The notes beneath the pieces were generated by a model. That model saw only the letters and a list, made by a program, of their open reading frames with translations, was not told the DNA's origin and did not search any database. This document shows, piece after piece, positions 34,143 to 43,009 of a stretch of DNA of 64,000 nucleotides. Both the position numbers and the translations under genes were made by a program. Where the stretch lies: positions 682,001-746,000 of the forward strand of contig NZ_CP107921.1 of the NCBI RefSeq assembly GCF_036014215.1, written 5' to 3'. Position 1 is the stretch's first letter. Every line of letters begins with the position of its first letter. Source of the stretch: Streptomyces sp. NBC_00440 (GTDB taxonomy: Bacteria; Actinomycetota; Actinomycetes; Streptomycetales; Streptomycetaceae).

Positions 34143-35273
34143 TCAAGAGCTCGCGGTGACCGGGGACTTGCCCTTGTCACCCACCGAGTTCTGTTCGGCG
34201 GACTTCGGAATCGGACGGTCGTCCCGAAGCGCCTTCCAGACCTGCTGGGACGCCTTGGTGAGGGGCAGGACCCGGTCCGGGGCCTGACTGTCGTAGGTCA
34301 CCGGCATCGTGACCATGTTCATGTTCTTCGGGCTGATGCCCTTGAGGTCCTTGGCCAGACCCAGCAGCTTGTCCGCGGACGCCAGCCCGGAGTCGGCGGT
34401 CACGGTCCGGGTCGCGGTGTCGGCGAGGCCGTAGAGCTTGGCCGGATTGCCGAGCAGGCCGATGTTGTCGACCCGGTCGGTCAGGGCCTTGATGAACGCC
34501 TGCTGGAGCTGGATACGGCCGAGGTCACTGCCGTCACCCACACCATGCCGGGTCCGTACCAGACTGAGTGCCTGTTCGCCCTTGAGCGTGTGCTTCCCGG
34601 CGGACAGGTCGAGGTGGCTGTCGCTGTCGTCGATCGCCTTGCTGGTGGTGATGTTCACACCACCGAGCTGGTCGATGAGCTTCTTGAAACCGTTGAAGTC
34701 GACTTCGACGTAGTGGTCCATGCGGACACCGGACATCTTCTCGACCGTCTTCACGGTGCACCCCGGGCCACCCACGGCGTAGGAATCGTTGAACATCGCC
34801 TGGTGCGCTCCGGGCACGGTACCGCCGTGCGGCTTCGGGCACGCCGGGCGGTCCACCATCGTGTCCCGCGGGATGCTGACGACGCTCGCCTTGCGGTGGG
34901 ACTTGTCGACGTGGAGAACCATCGTCGTGTCGGACCGGGCGCCGCTGACGCCCTTTCCGTACTCGCCGTGCGTTCCCGCACGCGAGTCGGACCCGAGGAG
35001 GAGGATGTTCATCGCGCCGTTGTGCGCGTCGCTGGGCCGGTCTTTTCCGAGGGCGGCGTTGATGTCGACGCCCTTGACGTTGCCGTTGAGGTGCGACCAG
35101 AGGTAGGCCGCGCCTCCTCCTCCGACCGCCAGTACACCGAGGGCGGCCCAGGCGGTGATCCGCAGTGCTCGGCGACGCGGACGCCGCCCGTGCGGCTCCT
35201 CACCTGCCGGCCCGGGGGCGGCGGGCCCCGGGCCGTCCTGCCCGGGTATCGCGTTCCCGCTCTCGTACGCCAT
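34143..35273 (-). CDS. LCP (LytR-CpsA-Psr) family cell-wall glycopolymer ligase
   Basis: The 376-residue protein has a 35-residue Arg/Pro-rich cytoplasmic start, one membrane anchor (ITAWAALGVLAVGGGGAAYLW) and an extracellular LCP domain. It has NILLLGSDSRAG, ARSDTTMVLHVD, VSIPRDTMV and a C-terminal AFIKALTDRV region with the Arg residues that bind the polyprenyl pyrophosphate. LCP enzymes join teichoic acid or other glycopolymers to peptidoglycan. It is not part of the auxin operon. The frame on the opposite strand is long but not coding. Confidence 0.9.
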   Translation of the reverse strand: MAYESGNAIPGQDGPGPAAPGPAGEEPHGRRPRRRALRITAWAALGVLAVGGGGAAYLWSHLNGNVKGVDINAALGKDRPSDAHNGAMNILLLGSDSRAGTHGEYGKGVSGARSDTTMVLHVDKSHRKASVVSIPRDTMVDRPACPKPHGGTVPGAHQAMFNDSYAVGGPGCTVKTVEKMSGVRMDHYVEVDFNGFKKLIDQLGGVNITTSKAIDDSDSHLDLSAGKHTLKGEQALSLVRTRHGVGDGSDLGRIQLQQAFIKALTDRVDNIGLLGNPAKLYGLADTATRTVTADSGLASADKLLGLAKDLKGISPKNMNMVTMPVTYDSQAPDRVLPLTKASQQVWKALRDDRPIPKSAEQNSVGDKGKSPVTASS

Positions 35274-35804
35274 CAGCTATCAGTCCTTCGGGTGGTGGCG
35301 GGCATACGGAAGTACCTCTTACCTCGGGGATGTCGTGCGAGGCCGCGGGGGCCGGCGACAGCGGAACGGAGCTACGCGTCGTGGGCGGAGCAGCGGAAGC
35401 GGGCGGGGCCCGACCGGTCCGGCACTCGGCTCCCCGGGACTCGAACCATGGTTAGCGCCGCTGGAAGGCCGGGGCAACGAGGCCCCTTACTACCTGTGTA
35501 CGTAGTCGGGCCCGCAGCGGCGTCGACGACCCCGGTGCGCGGTCCGCCACGTCTTCCGCACCCCTACTGCCGTGCCTCGTACATGACATACGCCCTATGG
35601 GCGGGCTCACAGTCGCGGCGCCCCGCAGCCGTCCCGGAGCAGCGGATGCCGACGCTCTGCCGACCATCCGTCACTCTCTGCGGTTTCCGGGAAGCGGCAA
35701 GGGCTGCGTGTCCGGCCACTCGCCCCGCACGGGCGCAGCTGGGCCCGGTGCGGCGGCGCGGTTCCTGTCGGGGGCCAGGCGCCTTACGTCTGAATCAGGC
35801 CGGG
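35274..35804. other. 531-bp gap with no recognised gene
   Basis: The region lies between the LCP start and the enolase-type gene end (both minus strand). It holds the LCP promoter and AT-poorer sequence. Open frames on both strands lack coding pattern. A tRNA T-loop look-alike at about 35440-35450 has no matching stems. No repeat or hairpin stands out. Confidence 0.45.
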
Positions 35805-36995
35805 TCAGGGGCGGGCGCCGACCTCGTGTTCGGCGATCGTCCAGGCCCGGGCCTGATCACTGAGCGTGAAGCCGAGGCCGGGGCGGGCGGAGACGTACAT
35901 GCGTCCGTCCCGGATCTCCAGGCGCTCGTTGAACAGCGGCTCCAGCCAGTCGAAGTGCTCCACCCAGGGTTCGATCGGGTACGCGGCGGCCAGGTGGAGA
36001 TGGATCTCCATCGCGAAGTGCGGTGCGAGCTGCAGCTGGTGGTGCTCGGCGAGAACGGCGAGCTTGAGGAACTGGGTGATACCCCCGATGCGGGGGGCAT
36101 CGGGCTGGATGACGTCGGCGGCGTTCTGCCGGATCAGCTCGACATGATCGGCGACGCTGGCCAGCATCTCGCCGGTGGCTACGGGGGTGTCCAGGGAGGC
36201 GGCGAGCGCGGCGTGACCCTGGGCGTCGTAGGCGTCGAGAGGCTCCTCGATCCAGACCAGGTTGAACTTCTCCATGGCGCGGCCCATGCGCTGTGCGGTG
36301 GGCCGGTCCCACTGCTGGTTGGCATCGGCCATGAGCGGCACCTCGTCGCCGATGTGCTCGCGCACCGCAGTGAGACGGGCCAGGTCGTATGTGCCGTCGG
36401 GGTGACCGACCTTGATCTTGATGCCGCCGATGCCGCTGTCCAGGGATGCGGTGGCGTTGTCCAGGACCTGCCCGGTCGGCGTGTGCAGGAAGCCGCCGGA
36501 GGTGTTGTAACAGCGCACGGAGTCGCGGTGGGCGCCGAGCAGCTTGGCCAGCGGCAGACCGGCCCGCTTGGCCTTGAGGTCCCACAGCGCGACGTCGAAG
36601 GCGGCGATCGCCTGGGTGGCGAGACCGCTGCGTCCCACTGACGCTCCGGCCCACACCAGCTTGGTCCAGATCTTGCCGATGTCGCTGGGGTCCTCACCGA
36701 TCAGGGTCTCGGCGATCTCGCGGGCGTGCGCGAACTGGCCAGGGCCGCCTGCCCGCTTGGAGTAGCTGAAGCCGATGCCCTCGTGCCCCTGCTCAGTGGC
36801 GACCTCCACGAAGAGGAAGGCGACCTCCGTCATCGGCTTCTGACGGCCAGTCAGGACCTTCGCGTCGCTGATCGGCGTGGACAGCGGCAGGGTCACCGAC
36901 GAGAGACGTAGCCACGCGATGCGGTCGAGGGTGGCTGCGCCCACGGAGTGCGCGGCGTGCGCGGCTCGGGGTGTCGTGTTCGTCGTGGTCGCCAC
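35805..36995 (-). CDS. enolase-superfamily sugar-acid dehydratase (galactarate/talarate type)
   Basis: The 396-residue protein is a mandelate-racemase-group enzyme. It has GIGGIKIKVGHPDGTYDLAR (K-x-K base), VPLMADANQQWDRPTA (Asp ligand), LVWIEEPLDAYDAQGH (Glu) and VATGEML (Glu, third ligand). A late HFAMEIHLHLAAAYP carries the His of the general acid. This combination resembles talarate/galactarate dehydratase. It starts at GTG 36995. The divergent LysR gene that should regulate it is truncated, so its control may be altered. Confidence 0.8.
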   Translation of the reverse strand: MATTTNTTPRAAHAAHSVGAATLDRIAWLRLSSVTLPLSTPISDAKVLTGRQKPMTEVAFLFVEVATEQGHEGIGFSYSKRAGGPGQFAHAREIAETLIGEDPSDIGKIWTKLVWAGASVGRSGLATQAIAAFDVALWDLKAKRAGLPLAKLLGAHRDSVRCYNTSGGFLHTPTGQVLDNATASLDSGIGGIKIKVGHPDGTYDLARLTAVREHIGDEVPLMADANQQWDRPTAQRMGRAMEKFNLVWIEEPLDAYDAQGHAALAASLDTPVATGEMLASVADHVELIRQNAADVIQPDAPRIGGITQFLKLAVLAEHHQLQLAPHFAMEIHLHLAAAYPIEPWVEHFDWLEPLFNERLEIRDGRMYVSARPGLGFTLSDQARAWTIAEHEVGARP

Positions 36996-37188
36996 TTCGT
37001 GTCCCTGGGTCGGTGCGGTTGGGATGGTGGGGACGTGGTGCGTTCTCTCCCCCCTGGCTCCCCGCCGATGCCGGATCGTGTCGGTGCGGCGTCCGCCGTG
37101 CCGCCGTGCCGAATACGTTCGACGCTACGGTCGCGATTGATCCACGTCCACCACAGGTTTTCGATGTGACCATTCAAGGAGAGCATCA

Positions 37189-37293
37189 TTGTTCACGCTG
37201 ACTCAGCTGTCGTGTTTCGTGGCCGCGGCTGAGGAGCTGCACTTCACCCGCGCCGCGGAGCGACTGAGCATGACCCAGCCGCCGCTGAGCCGG
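37189..37293 (+). pseudogene. truncated LysR regulator remnant
   Basis: TTG 37189, with AAGGAG upstream, begins a clear LysR N-terminus (MFTLTQLSCFVAAAEELHFT, then RAAERLSMTQPPLSR). Homology stops after 35 residues, inside the HTH. The frame then runs through the 3' end of the opposite-strand phosphotransferase gene until 37521. The dimerisation helix and effector domain are missing. It is probably the relic of a regulator of the divergent dehydratase gene, cut by a deletion or insertion that brought the phosphotransferase next to it. Confidence 0.8.
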
Positions 37294-37318
37294 GTCACGC
37301 CCTGCGACCGGCGCGACA

Positions 37319-38215
37319 TCACTCCGTCGACTCCAGAATGCGGTCGAGTGTCCGGCGCCCCATCCTGCTCATCGCCGGATTGCTCTCGACGTAGTACCAG
37401 ACAGTGCCCATCGCCTGCTGGAACGCCCATGCCTTGCCGCGCTCCCACTCCAAATCGTCACAGCCCAGGGTCCGCCGGAGCACTTCACGCGGCGCCCTCT
37501 GCAGCAGGTGCCAGGCACTGACCAGATCCAGCGCGGGGTCGGCCGGGCCGAAGCCGCCGGTGTCGAGTACGCCGCTGAGCCGGTCCCCGGCGACCAGCAC
37601 ATTGCCGGGGATCAAGTCACCATGGCTCATCACGTCGGGACCCGTGCGTGCCAGTTCCCGCAGGCGGCTCCACACCCCGCGCAGCCGGTCCACGTCGAGC
37701 AGCCCCTCGCTCTCCTCGAAGCACTCCTCCATCCATGCGTCGTGGTGAGTGAGAACGCCGCCACGACCCCCGCCGCTGAAGAGCCGGCCCCGTGTCCCGG
37801 CCGTGCGGAGGGCCGCGATGAACGCCGCAAGGTCCTGCGCGAAGGCTTCCGACCCACTCGGGTCGGCATCCGATGCGACCGTGCCGGGCAGCCATGTCTG
37901 GACCGACCACGGCATGGGGTAGCCCGCTCCAGGCTCTCCCAGGGCGACGGGTTCCGGAGCAGGGAACCGGGACACCTGCGCCAGCTCCGTGCTCGCCAGG
38001 GCTTCCCGCTGCAGAACCGTCAGCACATCGGCGGCATCGGCCATACGCAGAGGGAAACGTGCCGAGAGGTCGTTCCCGATGCGGAAGATGGCGTTGACCG
38101 TCCCAGTCGACCGCAGGAGTCGGATCTCCTTGCCGCTCCACCGGGGGAACTGTTCCTGGATCAGGGTCGCAACCGTTGCCGTGGTCACGTCCACTTGATC
38201 ATCGTGCATGGTCAT
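37319..38215 (-). CDS. aminoglycoside phosphotransferase-family kinase
   Basis: ATG 38215 overlaps the methyltransferase stop codon as ATGA; the open frame to 38389 lies inside that gene. The 298-residue protein has VMSHGDLIPGNVLVAGDRL (Brenner motif, catalytic Asp and metal Asn), then GVLDTGGFGPADPALDLVSAW, in which the DFG-like Asp appears as LDTGGFG. The N-lobe is LRSTGTVNAIFRIGNDLSAR. This resembles APH/choline-kinase-type resistance proteins. The substrate is not known. Its 3' end abuts the truncated LysR remnant. Confidence 0.85.
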   Translation of the reverse strand: MTMHDDQVDVTTATVATLIQEQFPRWSGKEIRLLRSTGTVNAIFRIGNDLSARFPLRMADAADVLTVLQREALASTELAQVSRFPAPEPVALGEPGAGYPMPWSVQTWLPGTVASDADPSGSEAFAQDLAAFIAALRTAGTRGRLFSGGGRGGVLTHHDAWMEECFEESEGLLDVDRLRGVWSRLRELARTGPDVMSHGDLIPGNVLVAGDRLSGVLDTGGFGPADPALDLVSAWHLLQRAPREVLRRTLGCDDLEWERGKAWAFQQAMGTVWYYVESNPAMSRMGRRTLDRILESTE

Positions 38216-39018
38216 CCTGTTCCGCCGGCGAGCAGTGCCCTGTGCGGCAGCGCGAGCCGACCGTCCGGACCGGTGAACTCTCCGCTGAGACGATCGAAAT
38301 GCCGCTTGATCTCCGCTCTGGTGCGGGGCGGTTGGGCGGCGATGAGGTGACCGGTGAAGCCGACACCCGACGCCGCGCCGTGCCACCACTCCTGTGCGGA
38401 TGTCCGATGGTTCCAGGCGATGGTCCGGCAGGAGGGCCTGGAGAGTCCGGCGGCCAGCAGCAAGTCCTCAAGCCCCTGCTCAGTGCGCGGGAAGTCGGTC
38501 TCGGGCGCCAGGACCGGCCGGTGGACAGGGCGCTGCACCCCGGCGGCCTCCATCGCTCGTCCCAGCAGTGCCTGCCCGGGCCCGGCCGGCACGGACCACA
38601 CCGTCACCGCGATCCGGCCGCCCGGCCGGCTCACCCGGCCCAGCTCGGCCAGCGCGCGCTGCGGCCGACCGACATGGTCCAGAACGAAGTTGGCGGTCAC
38701 CGCGTCGAAGGCATCATCAGCGAAAGGAAGAGCGGGCAGCTCGGCGACACCGACATCGGCCAGCGGCACAGCCTTCGCGGCCAACTCCACCATCCCCGGC
38801 TCGGCATCAACAGCTGTGACCCGGGCACCTCTCGCGCTCGCTCCCGCGGCGACGTTCCCCGACCCGGTGCCCACATCCAGCAGATCGGTGTCGGGACCGG
38901 CCCCGACGGCATCCAGCAGCTCATCGACCGGATGCGCGCACACCGCCGCGAAGGACGCCGCGTACGCGACTGCCCGCCCCGACCAGATCGAGCGCCCGGT
39001 CTCATCGAATCCGGTCAC
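38212..39018 (-). CDS. class I SAM-dependent methyltransferase
   Basis: The gene starts at GTG 39018. The 268-residue protein has the SAM-binding glycine motif in TDLLDVGTGSGNVAAGASAR (motif I, near residue 45), then VTAVDAEPGM (acidic end of strand 2), FDAVTANFVLDHVGRPQRAL and SRPGGRIAVTVW. It is a small-molecule methyltransferase of the UbiE/BioC type with unknown substrate. The stop codon overlaps the phosphotransferase start, so the pair may act on the same compound. Confidence 0.85.
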   Translation of the reverse strand: MTGFDETGRSIWSGRAVAYAASFAAVCAHPVDELLDAVGAGPDTDLLDVGTGSGNVAAGASARGARVTAVDAEPGMVELAAKAVPLADVGVAELPALPFADDAFDAVTANFVLDHVGRPQRALAELGRVSRPGGRIAVTVWSVPAGPGQALLGRAMEAAGVQRPVHRPVLAPETDFPRTEQGLEDLLLAAGLSRPSCRTIAWNHRTSAQEWWHGAASGVGFTGHLIAAQPPRTRAEIKRHFDRLSGEFTGPDGRLALPHRALLAGGTG

Positions 39019-39240
39019 TGCAACACCAACCCCTCAGACCCGTCGGATCACGGCCAGGACCGGACAGTAACCGACCTGAAGAGCCGGCAACCAGACCTTT
39101 CCGTGTGTGGCCGCGCAGTTGAGGGCCACCGCCTCGGATGCGGCGCCGGCCCGCGCTCCCGACCGTACGGAAGACCTCTTCGAATCCGGACCTGGCCTCA
39201 GGGGCCCCGTACGTCTCAACATCAGTTGCCGGCAGAGCCG

Positions 39241-40455
39241 TTACCACGCCTCCGACTCCTCGGCGTCCAGGGGACCCGGCTGTGCAGCGTCGCTGCCCGC
39301 GCGAACGTGCCTGGCCAGCAGCGGGAATACCAGCACCGAGATCATCGCGGCGCCGACCAGAGCCGCCGCCACGGCCGAGGTGACGAGCTTCTGGCTGACG
39401 CCGATGGTGGTGATGGCGACCACAAGGGGGAGGCAGGTCGCCGCGAACAGGGTGAGCGCCCTCCTGCCGCGGCGGTCGAGGTCGCGGGGTGCGAGCAGGT
39501 ATACGGGTCCTCCCCGGATGAGGAGGAACAGGAGCAGGAAGACCGGCAGCAGCACCAGTGAACGGACGTCGTGGAGCAGGGCATGGAGGTCGAAGTTGAT
39601 GCCGGTCACCACGTAGAACAACGGCACGAGGAATCCGAAGCCCATGGCCTCCACCTTGCCCAGGACTTCGGCGCTGCTGTCGGGGGCGGCGCCCTGCAGG
39701 ACCAGGCGGGCCAGGATGCCCGCCGCGAACGCGCCCAGCAGGATGTCGAGTCCGAATGCCGACGCGAGAGCCAGCATCCCGGCCAGCAGGAACATGACGA
39801 AACGGACGGCGAACTGGGCACTGTTGTGCAGGGTCTTGTCGATCAGCCGGGAGAACCAGGGCGGCCTGGGGCGCAGCGCCCAGAAGAGGGCCGCGGCCGT
39901 GACGGCCGCGAAGACGATCAGAAGGGCGGCCGACACCCCGGGTTTACGGCCGCTGAGCAGCAGAGCGGTGGCGACGACCGGACCGAACTCCCCCACCGCT
40001 CCGAAGGCCGTCACCACCGTGCCGAAGCGGCCGTGCAGGTCCCCCTCGTCCTTGAGCATCGGCAGGACCGTGCCCAGGGCTGTGCTGGTCAGTGACGTGC
40101 CGATCACGAACGCCTTGTACACGTCGTCACCGCTGAGCAGGAAGGCCACCGCGATGGCGACGGCCAGCGAGGACAGCCAGGCTCCGGCCGCCCGGTGCAG
40201 GGTCCTGCCCCGCACCGCCGCGAAGTCGATCTCGTAACCGGCGAGGAAGATCAGCATGGACAGCCCCAGGTTCGACAGGGTGTCGATGACCTGGTCCGAA
40301 TGCGTCCAGCCGAGGGCGTCGGGGCCGATGAGAATGCCGAGCGCGATCTCGAAGATGACGAGCGGGACGGCGAGGCGTCGCGCTGCCACGTTGGCCAGCA
40401 GCGGTGCGAGCACCGCGGCGGCCATGATCAGGACCAGCGTGCCGGGGTGTGACAC
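39241..40455 (-). CDS. CPA2-type cation:proton antiporter
   Basis: GTG 40455 starts a 404-residue protein with about 12 membrane segments. LIFLAGYEIDFAAVRG and the glycine-rich helix 4-5 region with TSLTSTALGTVLPMLKDEG match Kef/NapA-type CPA2 exchangers. VTAFGAVGEFGPVVATALLL fits helix 5-6, although the N-D or D-D pair is not obvious. There is no cytoplasmic TrkA-N domain. It probably exchanges Na+ or K+ for protons. Divergent from the DUF2254 gene, 564 bases away. Confidence 0.85.
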   Translation of the reverse strand: MSHPGTLVLIMAAAVLAPLLANVAARRLAVPLVIFEIALGILIGPDALGWTHSDQVIDTLSNLGLSMLIFLAGYEIDFAAVRGRTLHRAAGAWLSSLAVAIAVAFLLSGDDVYKAFVIGTSLTSTALGTVLPMLKDEGDLHGRFGTVVTAFGAVGEFGPVVATALLLSGRKPGVSAALLIVFAAVTAAALFWALRPRPPWFSRLIDKTLHNSAQFAVRFVMFLLAGMLALASAFGLDILLGAFAAGILARLVLQGAAPDSSAEVLGKVEAMGFGFLVPLFYVVTGINFDLHALLHDVRSLVLLPVFLLLFLLIRGGPVYLLAPRDLDRRGRRALTLFAATCLPLVVAITTIGVSQKLVTSAVAAALVGAAMISVLVFPLLARHVRAGSDAAQPGPLDAEESEAW

Positions 40456-41019
40456 GGATCCGGGCGGCGGTCAGACCCGGCCCGGCATACCGGGCCGGAC
40501 CGATCGGGCTGGACCCGTGCAGCCGTAGCTCGCGTCGTCCGGGCCACGCGTGTCGCAGAGGGGCGGGCCCTGCGTGTCGGAGTAGGGAGCGTGCTTCCGC
40601 ACCGTCCGGACCGCCTCGGCGATGCCCGGCCGGCCCGGCTTTGCTTCGGAGGTGGACAACAACGGCCTCCCTGGCAGGGCGTGGACACGGCGGGCCGCAC
40701 ACCTGGTACGACCGGTGCTGCCCACCCTCATCCCGCGAGCGGGGCGTCACGAGCGGGGATAGCCCATCGGAGGGGCGGGCCGGCGGCCGGCGGGGCGGAC
40801 GGAGGTCAGCGGGCGGGGCCGGGTCCCGGGGATGTGGACGGGGTGTCACGCGGCGCGGCCGACTCGCGGCGCCGCCCGCGTCGCGTGACGATCGAGATCC
40901 CGGCGCAGATGAGGACCAAGGATGCCCATGTCCGAACGGCAGGTGCTCCGCTCGGAGCCACTGCGACCCGTCGAGGCCCCATCGGTACCCGTCAAGGCCC
41001 TTCGGACCGGGGAGGCGAC
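40456..41019. other. 564-bp gap between antiporter and DUF2254 genes
   Basis: Both strands have open frames, including one continuous with the DUF2254 gene, but amino-acid composition is Arg/Gly/Pro-rich and no family is recognisable. It should contain the promoters of the divergent antiporter and DUF2254 genes. No convincing hairpin or operator was seen. Confidence 0.4.
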
Positions 41020-42414
41020 GTGCGCCGCGGTCACGGCCGTGCTGTGACGCCGGAGGCGAGGACGCGCCCGCCCCGGCGCGGCGGGGCCGCCCACCGCGCT
41101 CGTCGTGTCCGCAGTCAAGGAGCGGCGCTGCTCCTGGTGGGCGGTGGAGCGCTGCTGGGCTGGGTGCTGCCGGAGTGGGACCAGAACCTGCCCACACCGG
41201 GCCTGGGCTTCGACGCCTCCACGGCGCAGGCGACTCTCGCCGCGATCGCAGGCGGCATGATCACACTCGCGGGGTTCGTCGTCACCGCCATCACTCTGGT
41301 GGTGCAGACGGTGCAGACGATGTCTCCCCGACTGGTCGGGGCGCTCGGCCACTTCAGCCGCTACCTGGTCCTGTTCGGTCTGCTGATCGGGACCGCCCTG
41401 TACGCGCTCGTCGCCTTGAGCCATGTCCATGGGCGCAGCGTCCCGCGGGTGAGCGTGACCGTGGCGATCGCTCTCGTCCTCATCGACGCCACGGTTGTCC
41501 TCTACCTGCTGTCCTCGCTCCGGCACGCCGTGACGGGCGGCGGTCTCGCCCGTGCGGTCGGCCGGCGGCTTCGGACGGTCATCGACCAGACCTGCCCCGC
41601 CGAGGACTCTCCCGCCCAGGACTCTCCCGCCCGGGCCTCTCCCATTCAGGCCCGTCCCGCCGGGCGGGCGGACACGGCTCAGTACCCGTCACCCCAGGGC
41701 CGCGAGGGCGCGCCCGTCATCATCCACAGCGGCCGTCCGGCTGTCATCTTCTCCATCGACGAGACCCTCCTCACCCGGATCGCCGCTCGCCACGGGGTCC
41801 GTGTCGTCCTCGTACACCCCGTGGGCGACTTCATCAGGTCCGGCGAAACGGTCGCCTATCTGGAGGCGGACGGCACGGACTGCGGCCGCCGGACCGTCAG
41901 ACGCGTCACCGCCTGTTTCCACTACGGCCCGAACCGTACCGTCGAGCAGGACACCGGGTACGGGTTCCGGCTCCTGGCCGACATCGCGATCCGGGCGCTC
42001 TCCCCTGCCGTCAACGACCCGACCACGGCAGTGCAGGCGCTCGACCAGATCGAGGACAGCCTGCTGCGGCTGGCGAGCAGGCCCCTCGGCCCGGCCTGGC
42101 TGACCGACGCCAAAGGCACACCCCGCGTCTTCTGCCCTGCCCCGGACTGGGCAGGCCTCCTCTCCCTCGCACTCGACGAGACACTTCTCTACGGCGCCTC
42201 GAATCCCCAGACGGTGCGGCGCCTGCACGCCCTTCTCCAGCGCCTGCTGGCCACGGCACCGGCCCACCGCCAACCGGCCCTGACCGAACGCTCGGATGCT
42301 CTGGACCGACTGGCGGCCGCAACCCTCACGGATCCTCTCCTGAAGCGCATCGTGGCCCGCCCCGACCGGCAGGGACTGGGCGGAACCCTCGCCGCTGATC
42401 CGTCGGAACCGTGA
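41020..42414 (+). CDS. DUF2254 predicted membrane protein
   Basis: GTG 41020 is preferred because GGGGAGG lies just upstream; the open frame runs back to 40591 and GTG 41044 is a second option. Four membrane segments fall in the first 160 residues (GAALLLVGGGALLGWVLP, GGMITLAGFVVTAITLVVQ, YLVLFGLLIGTALYALVAL, VTVAIALVLIDATVVLYLLS). Thereafter comes a cytoplasmic domain with DTGYGFRLLADIAIRALSPA and NDPTTAVQALDQIEDSLLRL, the DUF2254 signature. The function is not established. Two or three further small membrane-protein genes follow in the same direction. Confidence 0.83.
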   Translation: MRRGHGRAVTPEARTRPPRRGGAAHRARRVRSQGAALLLVGGGALLGWVLPEWDQNLPTPGLGFDASTAQATLAAIAGGMITLAGFVVTAITLVVQTVQTMSPRLVGALGHFSRYLVLFGLLIGTALYALVALSHVHGRSVPRVSVTVAIALVLIDATVVLYLLSSLRHAVTGGGLARAVGRRLRTVIDQTCPAEDSPAQDSPARASPIQARPAGRADTAQYPSPQGREGAPVIIHSGRPAVIFSIDETLLTRIAARHGVRVVLVHPVGDFIRSGETVAYLEADGTDCGRRTVRRVTACFHYGPNRTVEQDTGYGFRLLADIAIRALSPAVNDPTTAVQALDQIEDSLLRLASRPLGPAWLTDAKGTPRVFCPAPDWAGLLSLALDETLLYGASNPQTVRRLHALLQRLLATAPAHRQPALTERSDALDRLAAATLTDPLLKRIVARPDRQGLGGTLAADPSEP

Positions 42415-42503
42415 TCCGCCCGGTGCGCGTGCACAGGCCGCCCGCCACCCGAATGGCTCACTCCGAATCGGCATCCCGTGCCCCCGGGGACGATCCTGGC
42501 GAG

Positions 42504-42785
42504 ATGAGCGGACACCAGGCTCCAGACGCCCCGCGCGCCTCGACCGGCCGTGCCTCACGGTGGCGCCAGGCCCTGACGCCTACGCGCGTCCTCGCCCTGC
42601 TGCTGACCGCGGTCGCGATCACTCTCATCGCCGAGAACACCCGGCAGGTGAAGATCCGGCTGCTGGTTCCCGTCGTCACCATGCCTCTGTACGCGGCGCT
42701 GCTGATCATGTTCGTGATCGGCCTCCTCGCCGGGGCCCTGCTGGTCTACAACCGCAACCGCAGGAGGCGGCGCGCGCGGTACTGA
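42504..42785 (+). CDS. LapA-domain (DUF1049) small membrane protein
   Basis: ATG 42504 gives 93 residues; ATG 42453 is an in-frame alternative. Two membrane helices (VLALLLTAVAITLIAENTRQ and MPLYAALLIMFVIGLLAGAL) flank a short V-K-I-R-L-L-V-P segment, and the end is basic (NRNRRRRRARY). This is the LapA/LapB-N membrane domain, involved elsewhere in LPS assembly regulation but widespread in actinobacteria without known role. It follows the DUF2254 gene closely. Confidence 0.7.
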   Translation: MSGHQAPDAPRASTGRASRWRQALTPTRVLALLLTAVAITLIAENTRQVKIRLLVPVVTMPLYAALLIMFVIGLLAGALLVYNRNRRRRRARY

Positions 42786-42841
42786 ACTGCCGGACTGCCG
42801 GACTGCCGGACTGCCCGACTTGCGCACTTGTGGACTTGCGG
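42786..42841 (+). repeat. degenerate 8-bp tandem repeat
   Basis: Starting at 42786, ACTGCCGG occurs three times in a row. A fourth, one-base variant follows, then three ACTTGCGG-like units to 42841, making seven 8-bp units. It begins directly after the LapA-like stop codon. A unit length of 8 is not a multiple of 3, so it is not a coding repeat. It may be a variable site. Confidence 0.75.
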
Positions 42842-42904
42842 GAGGGCGGCCCGCGCCTCTGTCAGCGGCCGCCCCGGAGACATATCGCTGCGAGGGAGAT
42901 CCCC

Positions 42905-43009
42905 ATGCCCAGGAATCCCGGCCTTCCAGAGGGGTGCGCGGTACTTTTCGGCCGCACGGGAACGGGTCCCCGGCAGGCAACCGGCTGCCTCCACGGCACC
43001 GCCCGGTGA
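42905..43009 (+). CDS. possible 34-aa peptide coupled to the DUF202 gene
   Basis: ATG 42905 has GGGAG six bases upstream and encodes a 34-residue basic peptide (MPRNPGLPEGCAVLFGRTGT...). The TGA stop overlaps the GTG start of the DUF202 gene (GTGA), giving translational coupling to a gene that otherwise lacks a ribosome site. No family is recognised. It is a plausible coupling leader. Confidence 0.35.
   Translation: MPRNPGLPEGCAVLFGRTGTGPRQATGCLHGTAR

Noticed and set aside
35425..35460. tRNA-like T-loop GGTTCGAGTCCC on the minus strand
   Set aside because: The flanking 5-base stems do not pair and no acceptor or anticodon arm can be built.
33909..36641. A 910-codon open frame on the plus strand
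   Set aside because: It lies antisense to the LCP and dehydratase genes, which have clear family motifs. The plus-strand translation is low-complexity and matches no family, a common effect of GC-rich third positions.
42786..42841. 8-bp repeats considered as an origin or plasmid iteron array
   Set aside because: Units are too short and drift quickly, and no replication gene is near.
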